Assembly (NCBI GenBank): GCA_014763515.1
Contig: JACXVH010000157.1
Location: 1-5,188, forward strand
Reading direction: 5' to 3'
Source of the DNA: Flavobacteriaceae bacterium
GTDB lineage: Bacteria; Bacteroidota; Bacteroidia; Flavobacteriales; Flavobacteriaceae
DNA: 5,188 bases
Position numbers and translations under genes: made by a program. Shown one piece after another: positions 1 to 5,188 of the stretch; within the stretch, counting starts at the first letter, position 1; every line of letters begins with the position of its first letter. The notes under the pieces were generated by a model, which was not told where the DNA came from, did not search any database, and saw only the letters and a list, made by a program, of their open reading frames with translations.

Positions 1-450
1 AACAATTCTAACTTTAATTTGTTTTTGAATAAAAAGTTAATTGAAGATCAAAATTTAGAATTAGAAGATGTTATTGAAACTTTTAGAACATTTTTATACG
101 AACAAAAATTTATAAAACGTGTTTATTCAGAAGAAGAAATTTTAGAAAATTCTGGAGCCGATTATTATTTAAATGCGATTGCAAAAGGTTATGATCCTGT
201 TCAAAACGGAGAATTAGTTTATGTATTCAAACCAGCATATATAGAATATTCTGCAACAGGAACTTCTCATGGAACACCTTATACTTATGATACTCATGTT
301 CCAATGCTTTGGTACGGATGGAATGTTTCTAAAGGAGAAAGCCATAAAAAGCATTATATTACTGAAATTGCGCCAACATTAGCACAAAAATTAAAAATTA
401 CGTTTCCCAATAGTACAGAAGCAGAAGTTTTAGAAGAAATTATAAAATAA
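1..450 (+). CDS. PafA-type alkaline phosphatase family protein, C-terminal part (5' end outside window)
   Basis: The reading frame is open from base 1, so this is the last 149 residues of a longer protein; a TTG at 19 is an internal codon, not a start. The segment at 259-303 reads G-T-S-H-G-T-P-Y-x-Y-D-T-H-V-P. This matches the conserved C-terminal block of PafA-like enzymes of the alkaline phosphatase superfamily, where a histidine in the block is expected to bind active-site zinc. It is followed by a W-Y-G-W stretch and an I-A-P-T-L-A segment near the end, both usual for the family. Such enzymes are periplasmic or surface phosphomonoesterases of Bacteroidota that release phosphate from organic esters. 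The nucleophile threonine and the signal peptide would lie upstream and cannot be checked. The gene converges on lysA and ends just before a long inverted-repeat element. The family call is firm; the exact substrate (phosphomonoester or diester) is not decidable from this piece. Confidence 0.85.
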   Translation, partial: NNSNFNLFLNKKLIEDQNLELEDVIETFRTFLYEQKFIKRVYSEEEILENSGADYYLNAIAKGYDPVQNGELVYVFKPAYIEYSATGTSHGTPYTYDTHVPMLWYGWNVSKGESHKKHYITEIAPTLAQKLKITFPNSTEAEVLEEIIK

Positions 451-592
451 AAAATGAGGTTGTCTCAAAGCCAATAATTTTGTCAATCTGAATTAATTTC
501 AGATTCTAAAATTATTGAAAATCTAATTGTTAAGATTCTAAAACAAGTTCTGAATGACACTGAATCAAACTTTTGAGACAACCTGATTTTTT
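449..592. repeat. 144-bp inverted-repeat element between convergent genes; candidate bidirectional terminator or MITE-like repeat
   Basis: The outer arms are AGGTTGTCTCAAA at 457-469 and its exact reverse complement at 572-584. The pairing continues outward through A-rich 449-455 and T-rich 586-592 with one G-G mismatch (456/585). Inside, a second hairpin is formed by CAATAATTTT (472-481) with AAAATTATTG (508-517), then AATCTGAA (485-492) with TTCAGATT (498-505) around a 5-base loop. AGATTCTAAAA occurs twice (501-511, 533-543), and CTGAAT three times (488, 550, 560). The outer stem followed by a T run at 587-593 would stop plus-strand transcription of the phosphatase gene, and the mirror image would stop lysA. 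The 100-base interior is larger than a simple terminator needs. From memory, GAGGTTGTCTCAAAA-like ends recur in flavobacterial intergenic regions and insertion sequence ends, so a small non-autonomous element is possible. No ORF lies inside. Confidence 0.65.
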
Positions 593-623
593 TGAAATTA
601 AACCAGAAAATAAACCTAAGATG

Positions 624-1628
624 TTATAAAGTAATCTCGATTTGATTTTTTAAAATGTCCTCTAGTGTTTCACGTTGTCTAATTAAATGTGCTTTTCCAT
701 TATACCATAAAACTTCGGCAGGGCGAACTCTAGAATTATAATTCGATGACATAGAAAAACAGTAAGCACCAGCATTGCGGAAACATAAAATATCACCTTC
801 TGTTATTTCTGTAATTCTTCTGTTTGAAGCAAATGTGTCGGTTTCACAAATATATCCTACTACCGAATAAAAACGTTCCTTTCCCTTTGGATTGCTTATA
901 TTTTCAATATGATGTTGTGAACCATATAACATAGGTCTAATCAAATGATTAAAACCACTATCAATTCCTGCAAATACGGTAGATGTTGTTTGTTTTACAA
1001 CATTTACTTTTGCTAAAAAGAATCCAGCTTCACTAACTAAAAACTTACCAGGTTCAAAAGCTAATGTTAATGGTTTACCATATTCTTTTTCAAAAGCTAA
1101 AAATCGTTTAGTTAGCTTTTTACCAAATTCTTCAACATTGGTTTCAATATCACCTTTTTTGTAAGGAACTTTAAATCCGCTACCAAAATCTATAAATTCT
1201 AAATCAGTAAAATGTTTTGCGGTGTCAAATAGAATTTCTGCAGCATATAAAAACACATCAACATCTAAAATATCGGAACCTGTATGCATGTGAATACCAT
1301 TGATTTGCATTTTTGTGTTTTCAACAATTCGCAATAAATGAGGTAACTGATGAATTGAAATACCAAATTTACTATCAATATGTCCTACTGATATATTGGC
1401 ATTTCCACCAGCCATAACATGTGGATTTATTCTCACACATACTGGTGTTTTAGGATGTTTAGTTCCAAATTGTTCTAAAATAGATAAATTATCAATGTTT
1501 ATTTTTACGCCTAAAGCTGCAACGGTTTCAATTTCCTCTAATGAAACACCATTTGGGGTATACGCATTATACACATAAACTGGACTACCAAATTCTTCTA
1601 CAATGCTTAAAAGTTCTGAATTATTCAT
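624..1628 (-). CDS. lysA: Diaminopimelate decarboxylase LysA with an in-frame internal deletion removing the PLP-lysine segment
   Basis: LysA converts meso-diaminopimelate to L-lysine plus CO2, the last step of lysine synthesis, using pyridoxal phosphate (PLP) in the cytosol. This ORF has 334 residues from the ATG at 1628; flavobacterial LysA usually has about 400. Conserved blocks present: V-N/R-I-N-P near residue 66-70, H-M-H-T-G-S-D (113-119), D-F-G-S-G-F-K (147-153), E-P-G-K-F-L-V-S (192-199), I-C-E-T-D (260-264, active-site Cys) and G-A-Y-C-F-S-M-S-S-N-Y-N-S-R (287-300). The N-terminus up to V-Y-V-Y-N-A (17-22) is also typical. It then jumps straight to Y-T-P-N-G-V-S, which normally lies about 67 residues later. 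The lost part includes the Y-A-x-K-A motif whose lysine forms the PLP Schiff base, plus the first barrel strands. The product is therefore probably inactive, unless this is an assembly error. The ATG at 1628 is preferred over an in-frame TTG at 1646; it is preceded by an A-rich leader and no Shine-Dalgarno site. The gene diverges from sucC. Confidence 0.9.
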   Translation of the reverse strand: MNNSELLSIVEEFGSPVYVYNAYTPNGVSLEEIETVAALGVKINIDNLSILEQFGTKHPKTPVCVRINPHVMAGGNANISVGHIDSKFGISIHQLPHLLRIVENTKMQINGIHMHTGSDILDVDVFLYAAEILFDTAKHFTDLEFIDFGSGFKVPYKKGDIETNVEEFGKKLTKRFLAFEKEYGKPLTLAFEPGKFLVSEAGFFLAKVNVVKQTTSTVFAGIDSGFNHLIRPMLYGSQHHIENISNPKGKERFYSVVGYICETDTFASNRRITEITEGDILCFRNAGAYCFSMSSNYNSRVRPAEVLWYNGKAHLIRQRETLEDILKNQIEITL

Positions 1629-1694
1629 AATTAATTTTTTTTGCAAATAAAAAAAAGATATTCATCTTAACATAAAAAAATAACATTTTAAAAC

Positions 1695-1769
1695 AAAAAA
1701 TAACTAATTGTTATAAAATACATTATAATGTTTTATAATAATAAATAAAATCAATTATTGTTATTTTTT
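1695..1769. repeat. Nested AT-rich inverted repeats in the lysA-sucC divergent intergenic region
   Basis: AAAAAATAAC (1695-1704) pairs exactly with GTTATTTTTT (1760-1769). TAATTG (1705-1710) pairs with CAATTA (1752-1757), with a 2-base bulge between the two blocks. Inside, TTATAAAA (1711-1718) pairs with TTTTATAA (1731-1738), and CATTATAATG (1721-1730) is a perfect 10-bp palindrome. The stretch sits between the lysA start and the sucC promoter, so it could be a regulator-binding or cruciform-prone site. At this base composition partial dyads also arise by chance, so function is only a guess. Confidence 0.35.
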
Positions 1770-1815
1770 ATCGAATAAGTGAAGTTTGTTTAGGGTAAAT
1801 TAACTCCAAAAAAAG

Positions 1816-1847
1816 TTAGTCTGTTAAAGATTTGTTTGTTATTTTTG
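1816..1847 (+). promoter_or_regulatory. Predicted sucC promoter (Bacteroidota sigma-ABfr type)
   Basis: TATTTTTG at 1840-1847 is an exact fit to the Bacteroidota -7 consensus TAnnTTTG. A weak -33 element, TTAG at 1816-1819 (consensus TTTG or TTG), lies 20 bases upstream, an acceptable spacing. Transcription would start around 1853-1856, leaving an AT-rich leader of about 23 bases before the sucC ATG at 1878. No Shine-Dalgarno sequence is present, as is usual in this phylum. The -7 box is the solid part; the -33 element is a poor match. Confidence 0.6.
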
Positions 1848-1877
1848 TGGCACTAAAATTTGTATAATAACACAATT

Positions 1878-3071
1878 ATGAACTTACACGAATATCAAGG
1901 TAAAGAAATATTAGCAAGTTACGGAGTACGCGTGCAACGTGGTTATGTAGCAAACAATGCAGAAGAAGCTGTTGATAAAGCAAAACAATTAACTGCTGAA
2001 ACAGGAACAGGTTGGCATGTTATAAAAGCGCAAATACACGCAGGTGGTCGTGGAAAAGGTGGTGGAGTTAAGCTAGCTAAAAATTTAGATCAAGTGAAAG
2101 AAATTGCTGGTCAAATTATTGGAATGGATTTAGTAACTCCTCAAACACCTCCTCAAGGGAAAAGAGTTCATAAGGTTTTAGTTGCTGAGGATGTTTACTA
2201 TCCAGGTGAAACTGAAACAAAAGAGTTCTACATGTCGGTTTTATTAAATCGTGGAAAAGGTAGAAATATGATAATGTACTCTACTGAAGGAGGTATGGAT
2301 ATTGAAGAAGTAGCAGAACATACACCACACTTAATCTTTACTGAAGAGGTTGATCCTTCTGTAGGATTACAAGGTTTTCAAGCACGAAGAATTGCTTTTA
2401 ACTTAGGATGTGAAGGTGAAGCTTTCAAAGAAATGGTGAAATTTGTTGATGCATTATACAGAGCTTATGTAGGTGCTGACGCTTCATTATTTGAAATTAA
2501 TCCTGTATTAAAAACTTCAGATAATAAAATTTTAGCTGTTGATGCTAAGGTTGTATTAGATGATAATGCATTATACCGTCATAAAGATTTAGCTGAAATG
2601 CGTGATGTTCGTGAAGAAAATCCAATTGAAGTTGAAGCTAAAGAAGTAGGATTAAACTACGTAGATTTAGATGGTACAGTAGGATGTATGGTAAACGGAG
2701 CAGGTCTTGCAATGGCAACTATGGATTTAATTAAGTATGCAGGTTTTGAACCAGCAAACTTCTTAGACGTAGGAGGTACTGCAGATGCTAAACGTGTTGA
2801 AACAGCTTTCCGTATTATCTTAAAAGATCCAAACGTAAAAGCTATCTTAATTAACATTTTTGGTGGTATTGTTCGTTGTGACCGTGTTGCACAAGGTGTT
2901 GTAGATGCTTATAAAAACATGGGTGATGCTATTAATGTGCCTATCATCGTACGTTTACAAGGAACAAATGCTGAAATCGCTAAAGAATTAATCGATAATT
3001 CTGGAATGCCAATTTTATCAGCAGTTCAATTCCAAGAAGCAGCAGATCAAGTAAAAGCAGCTTTATCTTAA
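1878..3071 (+). CDS. sucC: Succinyl-CoA synthetase (ADP-forming), beta subunit SucC
   Basis: SucC is the nucleotide-binding subunit of succinyl-CoA synthetase, which interconverts succinyl-CoA and succinate with ATP formation in the TCA cycle. The 397-residue product has the normal length and full domain order. It starts with the family's usual M-N-L-H-E-Y-Q-G-K, and an ATP-grasp domain covers roughly residues 1-235. This contains the glycine-rich A-G-G-R-G-K-G-G-G-V (55-64) and the Mg-binding residues in F-E-I-N-P (N208) and V-D-A-K (D222). The C-terminal CoA-ligase domain has V-N-G-A-G-L-A-M-A-T (272-281), F-L-D-V-G-G-T-A (295-302) and I-F-G-G-I-V-R-C-D (327-335). The ATG at 1878 is chosen over an in-frame TTG at 1860 because it gives the conserved N-terminus and sits about 23 bases after the predicted transcription start. 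The gene is monocistronic here: a terminator follows at 3105 and sucD is not adjacent, so the alpha subunit must be encoded elsewhere. Confidence 0.97.
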   Translation: MNLHEYQGKEILASYGVRVQRGYVANNAEEAVDKAKQLTAETGTGWHVIKAQIHAGGRGKGGGVKLAKNLDQVKEIAGQIIGMDLVTPQTPPQGKRVHKVLVAEDVYYPGETETKEFYMSVLLNRGKGRNMIMYSTEGGMDIEEVAEHTPHLIFTEEVDPSVGLQGFQARRIAFNLGCEGEAFKEMVKFVDALYRAYVGADASLFEINPVLKTSDNKILAVDAKVVLDDNALYRHKDLAEMRDVREENPIEVEAKEVGLNYVDLDGTVGCMVNGAGLAMATMDLIKYAGFEPANFLDVGGTADAKRVETAFRIILKDPNVKAILINIFGGIVRCDRVAQGVVDAYKNMGDAINVPIIVRLQGTNAEIAKELIDNSGMPILSAVQFQEAADQVKAALS

Positions 3072-3104
3072 TTAGAGATTTAGAATTTTCTATATACTAA
3101 AAAC

Positions 3105-3135
3105 AAAACCCCGAAATCATATTTCGGGGTTTTTT
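3105..3135. terminator. Strong rho-independent terminator, usable from both strands
   Basis: AAAACCCCGAAAT (3105-3117) and ATTTCGGGGTTTT (3121-3133) form a 13-bp perfect stem with a 3-base loop (CAT) and a CCCCG/CGGGG core that stands out in this AT-rich DNA. A T run at 3130-3135 ends sucC transcription. On the other strand the stem is followed by TTTTGTTTTT, so it can also end the rlmD-DUF1275 cluster. The TAA stop of the DUF1275 gene (3134-3136) falls in the tail of the terminator. Confidence 0.92.
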
Positions 3136-3844
3136 ATTTTCTTGAATATTTTATATAACGATATTTAAAGCTGTCAAAAAAGGCACTAATAGTCAAAATT
3201 GAGGCAGCCAAGATGAGTGTGTTTATTCCTAATTTTAATTCTGAATAAAAGAATCCACCACTAAATCCACCTAAAAAGAAAAAAAGAATTATATATATTC
3301 TTAACTTTATTGAGGCTAATAATTTTGGTCTATTTTGAATGTGTTCTGCAAAGAAAAGATGAGATAGGTCAATCCCTAAATCAGTAAATAAACCAGTCAG
3401 GTGAGTTGTTCTAACAAGAGTATTCGAAATTTTTGAAACATACGAGTTTTGAAATCCCATAGCAAAAAGTAAAATACTTGCTAAGAAATGATCGTTGTTT
3501 ATTTTGTAAAAGAGAAAAGTTACAATTACAAGTAAGGTTGCTTCAAAAAGCACTAAAACGGGAAGAATATTTGTTTTTCGACTCTTAAACTTTTCAATAA
3601 AAAAACTAGAGGTAAATGAACCCAAGATAAAGAAAAAAATATATAATAGATAAACGGTTCCTTCCCAAATTTTGAAATTTGCAATATCATTTATGAACAA
3701 AGCAAAATGTCCCGTTACATTTGTGGTTAATTGGTGAATAGATAAAAAGCCCACTATATTAACAATTCCTGCAACAAATGATAAAATCACAGCAATTTTA
3801 ATATTATGTTTTGGTGTTCTATTTTTACCAAGATGACGGTACAT
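3134..3844 (-). CDS. DUF1275 (YoaK-like) integral membrane protein
   Basis: This 236-residue, strongly hydrophobic protein matches the YoaK/DUF1275 family of bacterial inner-membrane proteins, whose function is unknown to me. Family signatures are S-F-V-A-G-I-V-N near residues 22-29, T-T-N-V-T-G-H-F-A (40-48), F-A-M-G-F-Q-N (127-133) and T-T-H-L-T-G-L-F-T-D-L-G (146-157). By eye there are about six membrane segments, near 16-38, 62-84, 92-114, 119-135, 182-200 and 206-223, with a basic C-terminus. Length is normal for the family. The ATG at 3844 lies 3 bases after the TAG of the DUF6048 gene, and the purine-rich end of that gene (AAGAAGAAA) may help initiation. It is therefore probably the last gene of a transcript running from rlmD. 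I do not recall DUF1275 as a usual member of this cluster, so its position may be lineage-specific. Confidence 0.85.
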   Translation of the reverse strand: MYRHLGKNRTPKHNIKIAVILSFVAGIVNIVGFLSIHQLTTNVTGHFALFINDIANFKIWEGTVYLLYIFFFILGSFTSSFFIEKFKSRKTNILPVLVLFEATLLVIVTFLFYKINNDHFLASILLFAMGFQNSYVSKISNTLVRTTHLTGLFTDLGIDLSHLFFAEHIQNRPKLLASIKLRIYIILFFFLGGFSGGFFYSELKLGINTLILAASILTISAFFDSFKYRYIKYSRK

Positions 3845-3847
3845 TAT

Positions 3848-4543
3848 CTATTTCTTCTTATAAATCGGAATAAAATAACTCAAAGTGTAATTAAATCCTG
3901 CACCAAATTTTCCTTCGTAAGTTCTATTAAAACCAGGAATGTAAAGATTTGCAAAGTTGTTAGGCTCTTTTTCTGAAAGTAAATAATTTAATCTAACTGA
4001 AAATCCTAAATATAAGTTACTGAATAACTCTGCTTTAACACCTCCAATTACTTCAATCCAAGAAGCGTTTAAACCATTAAACTTTTCTCCTGAAACAACA
4101 ATATTTTCTCCATAATAATTAGTTGGATCATAAATTTTATATGTATTTAATGTGTGAGAAAAAGAACTTACACCTACACGCATTCCTGCATAAATCATAT
4201 TTTCCATGTCGAGCCAGTTTTCATAAGCATTATAATCAAAACCCACTTTAAAATAGGTCCCTTTAGTTGTAAAGTTAAAGCGATCGTCGTCTACAGTTTT
4301 GTTTTCGTTACCTAATTCTCCAGCAATATAAAATTTTCTTGTCAGTCTATAATCTCCCACAACTTCTAATCCTTTATAATCAGCATCATAAAATGATTTT
4401 GATAAACGATGTAAGTCAATACCAACTCTAAGTCCGTAACGTTGCGGATAAACTACTTTAGTAGTGTCTTGACTAAAAGAATTTAGACCAATAAAAACAG
4501 CTAAGAGACTAAAAATATATTTTAACATGTACTTCGTTTTCAT
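3848..4543 (-). CDS. DUF6048 family secreted protein, probable outer-membrane beta-barrel
   Basis: I recognise this as DUF6048, an uncharacterised Bacteroidota family usually next to DUF6452. From the ATG at 4543 it has 231 residues. A signal peptide is visible: basic start (K2, K4, K8), hydrophobic core about 9-20, and a likely cut after N-S-F-S (22-24) before Q25. The mature part alternates hydrophobic and polar residues with many aromatics and glycines, for example Y-G-L-R-V-G-I-D-L (36-44), F-Y-I-A-G-E-L-G (71-78), Y-F-K-V-G-F-D-Y (97-104), I-Y-A-G-M-R-V-G-V (117-125), L-Y-L-G-F-S-V-R-L (177-185) and F-G-A-G-F-N-Y-T-L (213-221). This is the look of a small transmembrane beta-barrel. The start is ambiguous: the ATG at 4543 overlaps the upstream gene by 35 bases, an ATG at 4528 (M-L-K-Y-I-F) by 20, and both keep the signal peptide. 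A TTG at 4564 is unlikely. Function unknown; barrel inferred. Confidence 0.82.
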   Translation of the reverse strand: MKTKYMLKYIFSLLAVFIGLNSFSQDTTKVVYPQRYGLRVGIDLHRLSKSFYDADYKGLEVVGDYRLTRKFYIAGELGNENKTVDDDRFNFTTKGTYFKVGFDYNAYENWLDMENMIYAGMRVGVSSFSHTLNTYKIYDPTNYYGENIVVSGEKFNGLNASWIEVIGGVKAELFSNLYLGFSVRLNYLLSEKEPNNFANLYIPGFNRTYEGKFGAGFNYTLSYFIPIYKKK

Positions 4544-5021
4544 TTGTAATTTCTGGTTGTTCAATAATAGGTAAAACGGATGTACTCAACCAATTATCAG
4601 CATCTGTCTCTATTTGAACACCATTTAAATCATTAAGTGTAAAATTTGTTTTATAGCCACAAGCGCGAGAAATGTAAATATTTTCTCTCGTGTAATTAAA
4701 TGTTATCCTATCAATGTTATCATCTGCTGTATCTGTAGTAGTACCATTTTGTATAAACTGCAATGTTGTTATATCATCAGTTGTTTTTAAGGGAAATAAG
4801 ATTTGATTAACACCACTGTAAGAAAAACCAGATGTATAACCATCAGCAACAACTAATAAATTGGTAACATTTTTTAATTGTGTTTGATCTGTTGCATCAT
4901 AGAATTCAATAACCAACTGTGGAGTCGTAATAGTTCCTTCTGCACAAATATCATCCTTTTCACAATTCCAAAATGAAATTGCAAAAACAATTAATAATAA
5001 TGTAATACTAAACCTTTTCAT
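4509..5021 (-). CDS. DUF6452 family lipoprotein
   Basis: This 170-residue protein matches the uncharacterised DUF6452 family, found in Bacteroidota between rlmD and a DUF6048 gene. Residues 1-19 form a lipoprotein signal peptide (M-K-R, then a hydrophobic core) ending at Cys20 in F-W-N-C, a loose lipobox. The residues after it are E-K-D-D, which resembles the lipoprotein export signal described in Capnocytophaga (K followed by two acidic residues), so the protein may be carried to the cell surface. The family start C-E-K-D-D-I-C-A-E-G-T is followed by a beta-rich domain: P-Q-L-V-I-E-F-Y-D near 34-42, N-L-L-V-V-A-D-G near 54-61, I-D-R-I-T-F-N-Y near 103-110, and a second Cys in R-A-C-G-Y near 119-123. 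The ATG at 5021 lies 2 bases after the rlmD stop. The 3' end overlaps the DUF6048 start, so the two are probably translationally coupled. Function unknown. Confidence 0.85.
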   Translation of the reverse strand: MKRFSITLLLIVFAISFWNCEKDDICAEGTITTPQLVIEFYDATDQTQLKNVTNLLVVADGYTSGFSYSGVNQILFPLKTTDDITTLQFIQNGTTTDTADDNIDRITFNYTRENIYISRACGYKTNFTLNDLNGVQIETDADNWLSTSVLPIIEQPEITNENEVHVKIYF

Positions 5022-5023
5022 CT

Positions 5024-5188
5024 TTATCTTTTTTCTAAAAGTACAACATTTTCAACATGATGCGTTTGTGGAAACATATCTACTGGTCGAACTCTTATTA
5101 CTTTATATTTTTCATTCATTAAGGCTAAATCTCTAGCTTGTGTTGCCGAATTACAACTTACATAAACGATTCTAGGAACATTAGTTTT
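5024..5188 (-). CDS. rlmD: 23S rRNA (uracil-1939-C5)-methyltransferase RlmD, C-terminal fragment (5' end outside window)
   Basis: The last 54 codons of a gene run in from the right edge, too short to stand out as an ORF. They encode I-V-Y-V-S-C-N-S-A-T-Q-A-R-D-L-A and then R-P-V-D-M-F-P-Q-T-H-H-V-E-N-V-V-L-L. This is the conserved C-terminus of the TrmA/RlmD (RumA) family of SAM-dependent RNA m5U methyltransferases. The Cys of S-C-N is the family's catalytic nucleophile. The Glu of H-H-V-E, 34 residues later, is the general base, in line with the spacing of 35 in E. coli RlmD (C389, E424). RlmD methylates U1939 of 23S rRNA. Choice of RlmD over other paralogues rests on the DUF6452-DUF6048 neighbours as well as the sequence, since the N-terminal part is not visible. 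It is the upstream gene of the minus-strand cluster, whose promoter must lie outside the window. Confidence 0.88.
   Translation of the reverse strand, partial: KTNVPRIVYVSCNSATQARDLALMNEKYKVIRVRPVDMFPQTHHVENVVLLEKR

Noticed and set aside
19..27. TTG at 19 as a true start of the phosphatase gene
   Set aside because: The frame is open to base 1 and the piece contains only the C-terminal motifs of a much longer family.
1396..1578. 60-codon plus-strand ORF
   Set aside because: It lies wholly antisense within the conserved lysA coding region and resembles no family; a shadow frame.
1629..1646. TTG start adding six residues to LysA
   Set aside because: The ATG at 1628 gives the normal LysA N-terminus; the extra residues come from an A/T-rich leader.
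1550..1646. Explaining short LysA as a frameshift or wrong start
   Set aside because: The typical LysA N-terminus and the following block are in one uninterrupted frame, so an internal deletion explains it better.
1629..1720. lysA promoter on the minus strand
   Set aside because: No sequence fits TAnnTTTG without altered spacing; CAAA-type matches here are what such A-rich DNA gives by chance.
1860..1877. TTG start adding six residues to SucC
   Set aside because: The conserved SucC N-terminus begins at the ATG at 1878, and the TTG lies almost at the predicted transcription start.
2657..2857. 66-codon minus-strand ORF
   Set aside because: Antisense to the highly conserved CoA-ligase part of sucC; a shadow frame.

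Overview
The window looks like chromosomal DNA from a member of the Bacteroidota, most likely family Flavobacteriaceae. The evidence is the very AT-rich sequence, A-rich translation leaders with no Shine-Dalgarno site, a Bacteroidota-type -7 promoter box before sucC, a lipoprotein with a C-x-K-D-D start, and the gene order rlmD - DUF6452 - DUF6048, which I know from flavobacterial genomes. No tRNA, rRNA, CRISPR array, transposase or phage gene is visible. No gene-free stretch exceeds 300 bases.

Left part: the window opens inside the 3' end of a plus-strand PafA-type alkaline phosphatase gene (1-450). It converges on a minus-strand lysA (626-1628 region; stop at 624). Between them lies a 144-bp structured element with long terminal inverted arms (449-592), which can act as a terminator in both directions and may be a mobile repeat. 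The lysA gene is intact in frame but lacks about 67 internal codons relative to its relatives. The missing part is the segment carrying the pyridoxal-phosphate-binding lysine. This is the most unusual observation in the window.

Middle: lysA and the plus-strand sucC (1878-3071, succinyl-CoA synthetase beta subunit, TCA cycle) are divergent. They share a very AT-rich 249-bp gap holding nested inverted repeats and a recognisable sucC promoter. sucC is complete and conventional and ends at a strong GC-stemmed terminator (3105-3135). No sucD follows it.

Right part: a minus-strand cluster with 2-3 bp gaps or overlaps, in transcription order: the 3' end of rlmD (23S rRNA m5U methyltransferase), a DUF6452 lipoprotein, a DUF6048 secreted, probable outer-membrane barrel protein, and a DUF1275 (YoaK-like) inner-membrane protein. 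The cluster ends at the same terminator that closes sucC. The two DUF proteins form an uncharacterised envelope pair. The DUF1275 gene looks like an addition to the usual arrangement. I see no convincing new defence or mobile system here.
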